A stretch of DNA of 64,000 bases, taken from assembly GCA_963851045.1 (NCBI GenBank), contig CAWKNC010000002.1, positions 1,798,001 through 1,862,000 on the forward strand, written 5' to 3'. Origin of the DNA: WHSW01 sp963851045 (lineage in GTDB: Bacteria > Actinomycetota > Thermoleophilia > Solirubrobacterales > 70-9). The notes below the pieces were generated by a model. That model saw nothing but the letters and a program-made list of their open reading frames with translations. It made no database searches and had not been told where the DNA came from. Below are positions 41,728 to 51,304 of the stretch, in pieces. The translations under genes and the position numbers were made by a program. The stretch's first letter is position 1; each line of letters starts with the position of its first letter.

Positions 41728-42516
41728 ATGGCCGATGACCCCGTGAACCTCCAGATCGCCGATGGCGGGGCGATCGTCACGCTCAACCGACCCGAGTCGC
41801 TCAACTCCTGGGACGTGGCGCTCGGCGAGCACCTGCGCGACGCGCTTGCGACGTGCGCCGCCGACGATGCGGTCCGCGCGGTGATGATCACCGGCGCCGG
41901 GCGCGCGTTTTCGTCTGGGGCCGATCTGCGCGAGCACCGCGCCGACGCCGACGGCGCGCCCGATCTCGGCGTCCGGCTCGGCGAGCTCTACAACCCTTCG
42001 ATCCTCGCCGTGCGCGAGATGGGCAAGCCCGTGCTCGCCTCCGTCAACGGAGCTGCGGCCGGGATCGGCTGTGCGCTTGCGCTCGCCTGCGATCTGATCA
42101 TCGCCGCCGAGTCGTCGTTCTTTTTGCTCGCCTTCGTCAATATCGGCCTTGTGCCCGACGGCGGCGCCACCGCGACCGTCGCCGCCAGGATCGGCGCCTC
42201 CCGTGCGGCTGAGATGGCGATGCTCGGCGAGCGTGTGCCGGCACCGCAGGCGCTCGAATGGGGCCTGATCAACCGTGTCGTCGACGACGCCGAGCTCGAG
42301 ACCGCTTCGGCCGATCTGTTGGCTCGCCTCGCGGGCGGGCCGACACTCGCCTACAGGCGGATCAAGGAGCTGCTCAACCGCAGCTCGTACCCGCACCTCG
42401 CGGAGCAGCTCGATGCCGAGGCCGCGGCCCAGCGCGAGCAGGGCCACAGCACCGACTTCATCGAGGGCGTAATCGCCTTCAGCGAGAAGCGGCCGCCCAG
42501 GTTCTCTGGAACCTGA
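41728..42516 (+). CDS. Enoyl-CoA hydratase/isomerase family protein
   Basis: 262 residues, crotonase fold. The acyl-CoA contact motifs are AVMITGAGRAFSSGADLREHRA (oxyanion-hole region), PVLASVNGAAAGIGCALALACDLIIA and FVNIGLVPDGGATATV. In this region the two usual catalytic Glu positions read differently (GASRAAEMAMLGE and VPDGGA), so isomerase or hydratase activity cannot be decided. ATG 41728 lies 50 bases after the 33-bp palindrome. Probably fatty-acid or aromatic-CoA metabolism; it has no partner gene beside it. Confidence 0.85.
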   Translation: MADDPVNLQIADGGAIVTLNRPESLNSWDVALGEHLRDALATCAADDAVRAVMITGAGRAFSSGADLREHRADADGAPDLGVRLGELYNPSILAVREMGKPVLASVNGAAAGIGCALALACDLIIAAESSFFLLAFVNIGLVPDGGATATVAARIGASRAAEMAMLGERVPAPQALEWGLINRVVDDAELETASADLLARLAGGPTLAYRRIKELLNRSSYPHLAEQLDAEAAAQREQGHSTDFIEGVIAFSEKRPPRFSGT

Positions 42517-42564
42517 GCGGCCGTGGAGCGGGACGCGGTCGCGCGGCCGAGGCCGCTGCGGTCC

Positions 42565-43935
42565 TCAGACCGCGTGATTTGCTCTGAAGAGACCCTCTGG
42601 GTCGTATGACTTCTTGACCTCGCGCAGGCGCGGCACGACGCCCTGCGGGAACATGTCCTCAACATCACCTGGCACCTCTGTGAAGTTGAGGTAGCGCCCG
42701 GAGTCGTCGGGGGCAAAGGCGCGGTCGAGACCGGCGAGACCCTCCTCGATGGCCGGCACCATCGCCGGGTCCATGATCGGCCCAAGGCCGAACATCATGT
42801 ACTCGCCGCGCATCGTGTCGAGCGCGCCATGGCTTTCGTCGCTTCTCGACATCGCGCCACCCAGGTGCCGCACCTCAAACGAGATCGGCGATCCGGTGCC
42901 GGGGCCTACCGCTGCCAGCGCCGCGTCGATTGCGCCCTCCGAGAGCTCGTCGAGCATCACGTGCGCGCTGGCGTAGGGCACCGGCTCGGTGGGGTCCATG
43001 TGCAGGTGCTGCAGGGCGCTGGGCGGGACATCGCCGAACGTATCCATCAACGGGGTCAGCTCACGCAGCGGTGCCAGTAGCTCGCGCGCCTCGTCGGCAC
43101 CGTGCAGGTGAATCGACTCGACGATCGCGAACGACTTGCCGCGGACGATCTCCGGAATCTCCGGCAGTGGCGGCAGCTGCAGCGTTCGGACGACCGAGGT
43201 GACCTCGTCGGGAAGCCCCGCCGCGGTCCACTCGCGATAGGCGTGCAGGATCTCGTCGGCGCGCTCGTATTCGAAGAAGAGCGCCCCGGCATGAACCGTC
43301 TCCAGCGGCACCAGCTCGAACTCGATCGCCGTGACGACGCCGAAGTTGCCGCCGCCGCCGCGCAGCGCCCAGAACAGCTCGGCTTCGTTGTCGGCGTCGA
43401 CCAACCGGTGCTCACCATCGGCGGTGACGATCTCGACCGCGGTGAGCGCGTTGGTCTGCAGCCCATGCTTGCGAGAGAGCCAGCCCACGCCGCCGCCCAG
43501 CGAGTAGCCGACGATGTTGATCTCGGGCGAGGATCCGTGACGGGCGGCAAGGCCGGCCTCCGACGCCTGGTCGATGAGATCCCACCAGCGAGCGCCAGCC
43601 TCAACGCGAGCGCGGCCGGCTTTCGTGTCGAGCTCGACGCCGGTCATCCGGTCGAACCGCATCAACACCGTGTCTGCGACGTCGCCCAGCGGCGTCGGGT
43701 TGTGGCGCGAGCCCAGCGGGGCGATCCGCAGGCCGGCGTCGCGGGCGGCCTCAACCAACGCGATGGTCTCGGCGACCGAGCCCGGAGTGGCGACTGCCGC
43801 CGGGCGCAGGTCGCTGGTGAGGTTGAACCCGGCACGAGCGTCGTCGTAGTCGCGATCGCCTGGGATCGTCACCGCTTCGTCGAACTTGTCGCGAAGCAGG
43901 GTCGTCGTGGCAGTTGGGGCGTCCTGAATCAGCAT
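42565..43935 (-). CDS. FAD-linked oxidase of the berberine-bridge-enzyme family
   Basis: 456 residues, VAO/PCMH flavoprotein fold. APLGSRHNPTPLGDVADTVLMR contains a His at the usual site of flavin attachment, but the second Cys of bicovalent enzymes is absent; SLGGGVGWLSRKHG is the diphosphate-binding loop, and the C-terminal NFTEVPGDVEDMFPQGVVPRLREVKKSYDPEGLFRAN is the BBE-specific tail. BBE proteins oxidise sugars or alkaloid-like alcohols with O2. ATG 43935 with GGAG seven bases upstream. It overlaps the end of the small gene at 43929. Confidence 0.88.
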   Translation of the reverse strand: MLIQDAPTATTTLLRDKFDEAVTIPGDRDYDDARAGFNLTSDLRPAAVATPGSVAETIALVEAARDAGLRIAPLGSRHNPTPLGDVADTVLMRFDRMTGVELDTKAGRARVEAGARWWDLIDQASEAGLAARHGSSPEINIVGYSLGGGVGWLSRKHGLQTNALTAVEIVTADGEHRLVDADNEAELFWALRGGGGNFGVVTAIEFELVPLETVHAGALFFEYERADEILHAYREWTAAGLPDEVTSVVRTLQLPPLPEIPEIVRGKSFAIVESIHLHGADEARELLAPLRELTPLMDTFGDVPPSALQHLHMDPTEPVPYASAHVMLDELSEGAIDAALAAVGPGTGSPISFEVRHLGGAMSRSDESHGALDTMRGEYMMFGLGPIMDPAMVPAIEEGLAGLDRAFAPDDSGRYLNFTEVPGDVEDMFPQGVVPRLREVKKSYDPEGLFRANHAV

Positions 43936-44141
43936 GGGTGGTCTCCGTTTCGTGAGTGCTGGCCTGAGGTGTCGGCGGGGCCATCCGGCCGCGCCCGGTC
44001 GAGGAGGGCATCAAGCACGCCCATGAGCCCGATCCAGCCGGAGAAGTGGTGGCGCTCGCCACCGGCGTCGATCGCGTGACCGCTGATCGAGTCTCCGTCG
44101 AGCTCGAGTTCGAGCGTGAGCTGCGTCGTGGTTTCGTTCAC
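43929..44141 (-). CDS. Small hypothetical protein
   Basis: 70 residues from GTG 44141 (an in-frame start at 44177 would add a Cys-rich basic tail). Alternating short strands (TTQLTLELELDGDSISGHAID) and GGERHHFSGWIGLMGVLDALLDRAR suggest a small beta-alpha protein. Similar tiny genes often sit next to LAL regulators in this group; here the LAL at 44244 follows. It overlaps the BBE start by 7 bases. Role unknown; moderately confident it is a real gene because of the overlap and conserved-looking pattern. Confidence 0.5.
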   Translation of the reverse strand: MNETTTQLTLELELDGDSISGHAIDAGGERHHFSGWIGLMGVLDALLDRARPDGPADTSGQHSRNGDHPC

Positions 44142-44243
44142 GCTGCCCAGCTTCCGGGCAAACGGGCGCCCGCACATCGAGGAAACCCCCTAGTCCCCAC
44201 CCCAATGTTTGCCGGGCCCTGCCGGAGCGTGGTTTTTGGCTTG

Positions 44244-47051
44244 CTAAGCCGGGGCCAGCGCGCCCTGGAGCTGGCGGCGCGAGCGAATGTCGAGCTTGCG
44301 GTAGGTGTTCGAGAGGTGGACCTCGACGGTCTTCGGTGTCACGTAGAGCTCCTGGGCGATCTCGCGGTTGGAGAGACCACTCGCGGCCAGGTCGGCGACA
44401 CGCTTCTCCGAGGGCGTCAGCGAGCCGACGCCACTGAGCGCATCGCGCCGGGGCCTGGCGCCCGTTGCCCCCAGTTCGGTGCGCGCACGTTCCTCGAGCG
44501 CGCCCGCCCCGCAAACTGTCGCCAGCTCAAGCGCCTGATAGAGCGGCTCGCGCGCCTCGCTCGGCCTGCGATCGAGACGAATCGCCGTGCCAAGCGCGCA
44601 GAGCGCCTTTGCGTACTCGAGGCGAGTGGTCGAGCGCGACAGCAGCTCGACCGATTCCTCGAGGTGTTCGATCGCGTTCTCGCGATCGATCGAGCCGATG
44701 ACCCGCAGAACCCTTCCGATCGTCGCGGGCGCGCCCCACCGGCGCGCCAGCTCGAGCTCCTCTTGAACCAGCTCGATCGCCTCGGCCGAGCGATCGAGCT
44801 TGTCGAGCGCAAGCGCCTTGCAGGAACGCCAGTAGGCGTCGGTGGGGTTGGTCATCCACGACAGCCGGCGAGGCAGTTCGTCGGCCAGGTCGACGACCTC
44901 CTCCGGCTTACCCTCCGCCAACAGCAGGCCCATCTTTGCCTGTAGCCAGTAGCGCGCGGCATCGACGGCTCCCGGGTCAGGGTTCTCGGTGAGCACGGCG
45001 CGGGCGCCCGCCAGGTCGCCACGCTCGGTCAGCAACGCGGCGAGATGAGCGCCGACGTAGCTCGTCCCGCTCTCGCCGTAGCCATAGCGGGGGAAGCTCT
45101 CGGCCGCGCCCCGCAACGACTGCTCGGCCTCGGGGAGATCGCCGCGGCGGTAGAGCGTGTACCCGCGCCACAGCAGGATCGTCGTGATGCCGAACATCGA
45201 ACCGCTGCGGTGCGCCGCAGCCAGCATCTGCTCCCAGGCATCCATCACCTCCTCGCGGTCGCCGAGGATCAGCGGAATCATCGCGTAGACCGGAAGCAGG
45301 CCACCGTCGGCGGCGATCAGCTCGCCTCCGGAAAGCGCACCGAGGCCGAGCTCGACGCTCTCTTCGAGCGGGCCGTTGCTATGCGCCATATGCCAGGCTG
45401 CGACCGCCGCCATCGCCTTCTCGCCAAGGCCCTGCGGCGGGCGGCGGCCGTCATACGTCAAGGCGCGCTTAGTTGCCTCGGGAATATCGACCCCAAAGGC
45501 CATCGTGGCTGCCTCGAACGCCTGCAGAGCGAGCCTCTGGTCCTCCAGCTCGGGCGGCATCGACGCGGCCGCCTCGCGAGCGAGCGCCGAAGCCTCCTGC
45601 GGTGCCTGCCACAAGAGCGAGCGCGCCAGGACGTGGGCGGCGAGCCCGCGCGCCTCCGGGTCATGGAGGCCTTCGTAGGCCTCGCGCAGGTGCTCGACGG
45701 CGTCGGGTGCGTAGGTGAGCGACTCCACCAGGCCGAGTTCGAGCGTGGTCTGGGTCCGGCGCCGCTCGTCCGGGGGCGGCTCGGCAAGTGCGCGCTCAAA
45801 GTACGCGACGGCGCTATCAGCCGCACCCTTTTTCATCGCCTGTCGAGCCGCCTCTCGCAGCGTCTTGAACGCCCATTCATCGCCGTGCGGCGGGACCTCG
45901 AGCAGGTGCGAGGCGACGCGCTCGGCCGGGGCATCGACGTCTGCGAGCCGGCGCGCGGCGGCGGTGTGGGCGAGTTCGCGCTCTCCCGGTGAAATCTCTT
46001 GGTAGACCGCCGCGCGGATCAGGGGATGGACAAAGCCGAGCGGCTGACTCGGGCGCAGGATCTCGGCCTGGCTCAGTTCGCCGGTGGCGCGAGCAGCGGT
46101 TTCCTCCTCGAGGCCTGCCAGCGCCGCGAGGCCGGCGACATCGAACCCCTCGTCGAGCACGGCGGCCGCCCGGGCAACGGCCCCTGCCTCCGCCGACAGG
46201 CGCGAAAGCCGCAGCAGCACCGCGCGCGAGGCAGCGCGCGGCCCAAGCTCAGAGACGACGTCGGCGTTTGCGTCGGTGGGAGCGGTGCCCTCGACAGCAA
46301 TCGCCTTCAGCAGCTCGTGCAACAGCAGCGGATTCCCGCCCGTAGCCGCGTGACAGGCCTGGGCGAAGCCCGGATCGGGCTCGGCCTCCAGGCGCTGTTC
46401 GATCACCCCGAGAACGGCGTCCGGGCTGAGGCCGCCGGGCCGGATCGACGTTGTCAGCGGATCGCCAGCGATCTCGGCGAGCAGCGCGGCGTCCGCGCCG
46501 GGCTCGTTCGGCCGCGTCGCAGCGACAACGGCGATCTGGACATCCTCGAGGCGGCGCACGAGATATGAGAGAAAGCGCAGGGAGGGATGGTCGACCCAGT
46601 GAAGGTCGTCGACAACCAGCACGAGCGGCTTCTCACCGGCGAGATCCATCGTCAGCCAGTAGAGGCCGTGGAGCGCCGCGAACGAGATGTCGCCTTCGAT
46701 CTCTGCCGGAACGGCCGCGAAGACGGTTTCCGCGGGCGCCGCGGCGCCGGTCAGCAGCCGTTGACGCTCTGCCGGGTCGGCCAGCTCAGGCTCGAACATC
46801 TGGCGGACCACCCCGAAGGGAAACTCGCGCTCGAGCAGCGAGCCGCGGCCCACCAGCATTCGCAAGCCATCCTCGGACGCGAGCCTGCGTGCCTGCCCGA
46901 GCAACGTGCTCTTGCCGATGCCGGCCGGGCCTTCGATCAGCATCAGCCGATCTCCGCCGCGCTCGATTCCGTCCACGAACCTGCCGAGTGCCGCGATCTC
47001 GGCGTCGCGCTCGAACAATCCGCTGGGACCGACCGGTCGCTCCGCTGCCAT
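44244..47051 (-). CDS. LAL-type LuxR-family transcriptional regulator (large ATP-binding)
   Basis: 935 residues. N-terminal STAND/MalT-like ATPase: Walker A EGPAGIGKSTLLG (about 41-52), Walker B PLVLVVDDLHWVD, sensor-like TRPNEPGAD. The middle ~550 residues are TPR-like helical repeats; the C-terminal 60 residues are the LuxR helix-turn-helix (LTPSEKRVADLAASGLSNREIAQELYVTPKTVEVHLSNTYRKL). Such proteins are transcription activators that respond to an ATP-bound, ligand-driven oligomer. It is a tandem paralogue of the next gene; the DNA-binding domains differ at only a few positions, so they may read similar sites. Confidence 0.92.
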   Translation of the reverse strand: MAAERPVGPSGLFERDAEIAALGRFVDGIERGGDRLMLIEGPAGIGKSTLLGQARRLASEDGLRMLVGRGSLLEREFPFGVVRQMFEPELADPAERQRLLTGAAAPAETVFAAVPAEIEGDISFAALHGLYWLTMDLAGEKPLVLVVDDLHWVDHPSLRFLSYLVRRLEDVQIAVVAATRPNEPGADAALLAEIAGDPLTTSIRPGGLSPDAVLGVIEQRLEAEPDPGFAQACHAATGGNPLLLHELLKAIAVEGTAPTDANADVVSELGPRAASRAVLLRLSRLSAEAGAVARAAAVLDEGFDVAGLAALAGLEEETAARATGELSQAEILRPSQPLGFVHPLIRAAVYQEISPGERELAHTAAARRLADVDAPAERVASHLLEVPPHGDEWAFKTLREAARQAMKKGAADSAVAYFERALAEPPPDERRRTQTTLELGLVESLTYAPDAVEHLREAYEGLHDPEARGLAAHVLARSLLWQAPQEASALAREAAASMPPELEDQRLALQAFEAATMAFGVDIPEATKRALTYDGRRPPQGLGEKAMAAVAAWHMAHSNGPLEESVELGLGALSGGELIAADGGLLPVYAMIPLILGDREEVMDAWEQMLAAAHRSGSMFGITTILLWRGYTLYRRGDLPEAEQSLRGAAESFPRYGYGESGTSYVGAHLAALLTERGDLAGARAVLTENPDPGAVDAARYWLQAKMGLLLAEGKPEEVVDLADELPRRLSWMTNPTDAYWRSCKALALDKLDRSAEAIELVQEELELARRWGAPATIGRVLRVIGSIDRENAIEHLEESVELLSRSTTRLEYAKALCALGTAIRLDRRPSEAREPLYQALELATVCGAGALEERARTELGATGARPRRDALSGVGSLTPSEKRVADLAASGLSNREIAQELYVTPKTVEVHLSNTYRKLDIRSRRQLQGALAPA

Positions 47052-47111
47052 GACCTCCCTGTCCTTCGGCGCTCGACTACTTCGCAGCGGCGATCTTAAA
47101 CCGCGTGCGGG

Positions 47112-49895
47112 CTAGGCCTCAAGCGCTCCTGCCAGCTCGCGCCGGCCGCGAATATCGAGCTTGCGATAAGCGTTCGAGAGGTGGACCTCCACCGTTTTCG
47201 GGGTGACGAAGAGCTCCTGGGCGATCTCGCGGTTGGTGCGGCCCTCCGCGGCGAGGTCGGCCACCCGCTTCTCCGAGGGGGTCAGAGCTGCGGTCCCGCT
47301 GAGAGCCTCGCGCCGGGGCCGAGCGCCGGTTGCGTGCAGCTCGGTCCGCGCGCGCTCGGCAAGGGCGGTCGCGCCGCTTCGCGTTGCCAGCTCGAGGCTT
47401 CGCTGAAGCGGCTCACGGGCTGCGGTCGGCTCGCGGGCGAGCCGCGTCGCAACCCCGAGCGCATACAGCGCGCGGGCGAGCTCGAGCCGCGCCGGCGAAG
47501 CCTCGAGCATCTCCACGGCCTCGCGCAGGTTGTCGAGGCCCGCCTCGCGTTCTGCCGTTCCGAGCACGCGCAGGGCGCGGCCGATCGGTCCGGGAACCCC
47601 CCATCGGCGCGCGAGCTCCAGTTCCTCGGCGGCGAGTGTCCGGGCCTCGTCGAGGCGACCGAGCCGGTCGAGCACCTCCGCCATCAGCGTGCGCCACGGG
47701 TGGGCGCTCGGATTGTCGAGCCTTCCGATTTGATCGCGCATGGTCTCGGCCGCGACGAGCGCGTCATCGAGGCGGCCCTCGGCGAGGAGCACCTCGACCT
47801 CGGCGCGCCGCCAGAGGTTGCCGGCAAGGTGGCCGTTGGTGATCGGCTCGGTGGCGGCGTCGAGCATCTGACGCGCGGCAGCAATCTCGCCGCGCTCGAT
47901 CAGGATCTGCGCCATGAACGCAACCGGCACGTGGTCGATCCGCCTGCCGGCACCCCAGAGCATGCCCTGCTCGGCTGCCGAGAGGAATCGCTCCCAGGCA
48001 TCGTCGAGACGGCCCCAGAGCATCTCCGTGTAGCCACCCCACAGGTTCGCCGTCAGCGCCGCGAACAGCGACCCGCCGCGATAGATCTCGGCGAGGATCT
48101 GATCCCAGATCTTCAGCGCATCCGGCTCCTCGGCGTGAACGAGCACGAAGCCGGCACCGCACCAAAACAGGCCCTGGTCGAAGTCATAGAGGGTCGGCTC
48201 GGCCAGCGCGCGCCGTGCCTGAGCCACGCACTCCGAGCGAGGGCCGAGACAGTAGGCCCAGTCCATCGCCGCGCCGCCACCCATCATCGCGGCGCCCGCG
48301 GAATCGATCTCATCCATGCCGCGATAGGGCTCGAGGCGAGCGAGCTCCGAGGGATCGCCGGCACCGAAATAGATCGTGAACAGCTCGAGCGCTTCGAGGC
48401 CCAGCCGCAGATCCTCGTGCTCGCCACCGAGCGCATCGGCAGCGCGGGCCGCCAGCGCCCGCGCCTCGACCGGCCGACGCGTGAACGTCAGCGCCCAGGC
48501 CAGCAGCATTGCGACCTCCGCGCGCTTGCGGGGATCATCGAGGGCCTCGTAAGCCATCGCCAGATGCTCCGTCGCATCGCCACCCACGTAGAGGACCTCG
48601 GCCCGCCCGAGGTCGTGGAGCACCGTGGCGCGAGTCGCGGGGTCGAGGGGCTCCTCGAGAGCGCGGCTCAGGTACGGAATTGCGCTTTCGGCGGCGCCAC
48701 GCGACATCGCCGCGGCCGCCGCCGAGCGCAGCGTCTCGGCGACCCAGTCTCCGGCCGCGCCAGGCGCGACGAGGAGGTGGGCTGCCACCTGCTCAGCGGG
48801 GGCGCTCGCGTGACGAAGCAGCTGGGCGGCGCGATCGTGCTGGAGCTCGCGATCACCCGGCGAGAGTTCGAGATAGACCGCGTCGCGAACAAGCGGGTGC
48901 ACGAAGCCGAGCGGCGGCTCCGGCCTCAGGATCTCCGCCCGGGCGAGGGCGCCGGTTGCATCGGCCGCCACCTGCTCGTCGAGGCCGGCGAGCTCCGCCG
49001 CGGCCCAGAGCTCCGTGCCCTCACCGAGCACAGCGATCGCTCTCGCAATATCAGCCGCCTCCGTCGGCAGACGCGCGAGACGCAAAAGGACGGCTCGCGA
49101 GGCGGCGCGCGGGCCCAGGTCTGCGACAACGCTGACCCGGTCGGCACGCGGCGCGACGTCCTCTGCGGCCAGCGCGCGCAGCAGCTCGAACAGCAACAGC
49201 GGGTTGCCGCCCGTCGCCGCGTGCGCTGCGGCGGTGAACGCCTCGTCGGGTTCCTTGGCGAGCCGCTCGGCGATGAGGTCGCCGACCGCGGCCCGGCTGA
49301 GCGGCCCGGGATGAAGGTTGACGGTCAGCGGATCGGCGGCTATCTCGGCGATCATCTCCGCGTCGGCGCCGGGCTCGTTCGGGCGGACCGCCGAGACACA
49401 GAGCACCGGCAGCTCCTCGAGACGCTTGACGAGATAGGCGACGAAACGCAGCGACGGGTGATCGACCCAGTGGAGGTCGTCGATCGCCAGGAGCAGCGGC
49501 TCCTCGCCGGCGAGGTTCAGCGTCAGCCAGTAGAGGCCGTGCAGCGTTGCGAACCCCGCCGCGTCGGGTTCGCCCGCCGCGGCCGAGACCTCGAAAACGC
49601 CCCGCGCCGCTTCGGCGACACCGTCGAAAGCTCGCTCGCGGACCTGCGGATCCGCAAGCGCGGGCTCGAAGAGCTGGCGAACGACGCCATAGGGAAAGTC
49701 CGACTCGATCGTCGATCCGCGGGCGGTCAGCACCCGAGTGCCGTCGGAAGCCGCGAGCCGGCGCGCCTCAGCGAGCAGCGTGCTCTTGCCGATCCCGGCG
49801 GGTCCCTCGATCAGGCCAAGCCGGGGGCCTGGCTTTCCTGCGCCCGAGACGAACTCGTCCAGGGTCGCGATTTCCCGCTCGCGCTCCAGTAGCAC
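47112..49895 (-). CDS. LAL-type LuxR-family transcriptional regulator (large ATP-binding)
   Basis: 927 residues, same plan as the neighbour: Walker A EGPAGIGKSTLLA, Walker B PLLLAIDDLHWVD, AVRPNEPGADAEM, TPR-like middle and C-terminal LuxR domain (LTPSEKRVADLAAEGRTNREIAQELFVTPKTVEVHLSNAYRKL). The two paralogues keep strong identity in ATPase and HTH regions but the repeats diverge, so they probably sense different partners. Only 60 bp separate the two, with no obvious terminator. Long antisense open frames here are GC artefacts. Confidence 0.92.
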   Translation of the reverse strand: MLLEREREIATLDEFVSGAGKPGPRLGLIEGPAGIGKSTLLAEARRLAASDGTRVLTARGSTIESDFPYGVVRQLFEPALADPQVRERAFDGVAEAARGVFEVSAAAGEPDAAGFATLHGLYWLTLNLAGEEPLLLAIDDLHWVDHPSLRFVAYLVKRLEELPVLCVSAVRPNEPGADAEMIAEIAADPLTVNLHPGPLSRAAVGDLIAERLAKEPDEAFTAAAHAATGGNPLLLFELLRALAAEDVAPRADRVSVVADLGPRAASRAVLLRLARLPTEAADIARAIAVLGEGTELWAAAELAGLDEQVAADATGALARAEILRPEPPLGFVHPLVRDAVYLELSPGDRELQHDRAAQLLRHASAPAEQVAAHLLVAPGAAGDWVAETLRSAAAAAMSRGAAESAIPYLSRALEEPLDPATRATVLHDLGRAEVLYVGGDATEHLAMAYEALDDPRKRAEVAMLLAWALTFTRRPVEARALAARAADALGGEHEDLRLGLEALELFTIYFGAGDPSELARLEPYRGMDEIDSAGAAMMGGGAAMDWAYCLGPRSECVAQARRALAEPTLYDFDQGLFWCGAGFVLVHAEEPDALKIWDQILAEIYRGGSLFAALTANLWGGYTEMLWGRLDDAWERFLSAAEQGMLWGAGRRIDHVPVAFMAQILIERGEIAAARQMLDAATEPITNGHLAGNLWRRAEVEVLLAEGRLDDALVAAETMRDQIGRLDNPSAHPWRTLMAEVLDRLGRLDEARTLAAEELELARRWGVPGPIGRALRVLGTAEREAGLDNLREAVEMLEASPARLELARALYALGVATRLAREPTAAREPLQRSLELATRSGATALAERARTELHATGARPRREALSGTAALTPSEKRVADLAAEGRTNREIAQELFVTPKTVEVHLSNAYRKLDIRGRRELAGALEA

Positions 49896-49910
49896 GCCGC
49901 GATGCTAGAC

Positions 49911-51254
49911 CTAATCGTCCTCTTCCCCCGCGCTCTCCTGTGCCGCTTCGAGCTCGGCCTGGACGACCTCGGTCTGGTCGGGGTAGTTGAGGCGCTCCTC
50001 AAGCAGCGGGATCGCCTCGTCGGGACGCCCCGCGAGGCGCAGCGCGTGCGCGAGGTTGAAGAGGGCGTAGTTGTAGGTCTGTTCGTCTCCGGAGCCCTGA
50101 AGCGCATCGACGGCCTGCTCGAGGAGCGGAATCGCCTCCTCGGGCGAGCCCGAGTTGATCAGGGCATAGCCCTCGTCGTTGAGCGTGGCACCGTCGGCGC
50201 TTGCAGACTCGGGCGCGGTGGTCGCCGTCTCGTCCTCGGCGGGCGCTGTCGCGGTGGTCGTCTCGGTGACGGTTTCGGATTTTGTCTTGTCGGGCTTGGT
50301 GGAGCTCGACGCGCTCGCCTTGCGCTGTGCGCCGGAGTCCTCATCGCCCCCGCTCGAGGCGACCGCCACCGCACCAATCGCGATCAGCACACCGGCGATG
50401 GCGGCAACCGGCCACCAGCGATGGCTGGTCGTAGCGCGAGGAGGAGGCGGCCTCCACTCGGCGGTGGTGGGCTCCTCGGTCGCAACCGTGAACGGCTGGG
50501 TGTGCTCCCCCGAGGCCTCCGTATCGAGTTCGGCGAGCGCCTCATCGGCATCGCGCGGCCGCTCGGCCGGGTCTTCGCTGCGCAATCGATCGATCAGCGC
50601 CCAGAGGTTCGAATCTGCGTCCTCCACGGCGGCGGCCTTGACGAGCACAACGCCAAGCGAATAGAGATCGGAGCGCTCGGTCGCCGGCTCGCCCCGCATG
50701 ACCTCGGGGGCCAGGTAGGTCTCGGTCCCGATCACCTGCCCGGTGTGCGTGAGCGAGGCTGCGTCGGCGGGCTGAGCGATGCCGAAATCGGTGAGCCGTG
50801 CCTCGCCGTGGCTGTCGATGAGGACGTTGTGGGGCTTGATGTCGCGATGAAGCACGCCTGCGGCATGGATGTGGCGCAGTGCCGCAAGCAGCTGCGCTGC
50901 GAGAGCTTGGGGATCGGGCGCTTTGCCGGCTTGCAGACGCTCGCCAAGATCGCCGCCCTCGACGCACTCCATCACCAGATACGGGCGTGAGCCGGCGCCG
51001 AAGTCGTAGATCGGGACCAGATTGGGATGCGCGAGGCCCGCGGCCACCCGCGCCTCGCGGCGAAAGCGCCGCAGATAGACGTCGTCGCCGGCGAGGGTGT
51101 CAGACAGGATCTTGATCGCGACCGTTCGCTCCAGCCGCTCGTCGAATCCGAGCCAGACGGTCGCCATCCCGCCGTGACCGAGGCGGCGGCGCAGCCGGTA
51201 ACGGCCCCCGAGCAGGGCATCCGGCGCGATCACGAAGGGGTCGTCGTCAGCCAT
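49911..51254 (-). CDS. Ser/Thr protein kinase (PknB-like) with TPR-like extracellular domain
   Basis: 447 residues. Hanks kinase domain at about 15-275: glycine loop LGHGGMATVWLG, ATP Lys in VAIKILSDT, catalytic loop HRDIKPHNVLIDSHGEARLTDFGIAQ and activation segment THTGQVIGTETYLAPE. A single transmembrane helix (WWPVAAIAGVLIAIGAVAVASS) follows, then an acidic, Thr-rich linker and an outside domain of two helical repeats (EAIPLLEQAVD, AHALRLAGRPDEAIPLLEE) instead of PASTA repeats. Signal unknown. A 6-bp hairpin (51267-51282) lies just before its start. Confidence 0.9.
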   Translation of the reverse strand: MADDDPFVIAPDALLGGRYRLRRRLGHGGMATVWLGFDERLERTVAIKILSDTLAGDDVYLRRFRREARVAAGLAHPNLVPIYDFGAGSRPYLVMECVEGGDLGERLQAGKAPDPQALAAQLLAALRHIHAAGVLHRDIKPHNVLIDSHGEARLTDFGIAQPADAASLTHTGQVIGTETYLAPEVMRGEPATERSDLYSLGVVLVKAAAVEDADSNLWALIDRLRSEDPAERPRDADEALAELDTEASGEHTQPFTVATEEPTTAEWRPPPPRATTSHRWWPVAAIAGVLIAIGAVAVASSGGDEDSGAQRKASASSSTKPDKTKSETVTETTTATAPAEDETATTAPESASADGATLNDEGYALINSGSPEEAIPLLEQAVDALQGSGDEQTYNYALFNLAHALRLAGRPDEAIPLLEERLNYPDQTEVVQAELEAAQESAGEEDD

Positions 51255-51266
51255 CCCCCACCTGTT

Positions 51267-51282
51267 CCCCGCGAGCGCGGGG
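51267..51282. terminator. Candidate hairpin between the glycoside hydrolase and kinase genes
   Basis: CCCCGC (51267-51272) and GCGGGG (51277-51282) with a GAGC loop. It sits after the minus-strand hydrolase stop and 13 bases before the kinase ATG. No U-tract; terminator or leader hairpin. Confidence 0.3.
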
Positions 51283-51304
51283 ATCTAACCGAGTTCGCCT
51301 GCGC

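Noticed and set aside
47181..49892. Plus-strand open frame of about 900 codons
   Set aside because: Antisense to the second LAL regulator; the peptide resembles no protein and the sense strand carries a full family match.
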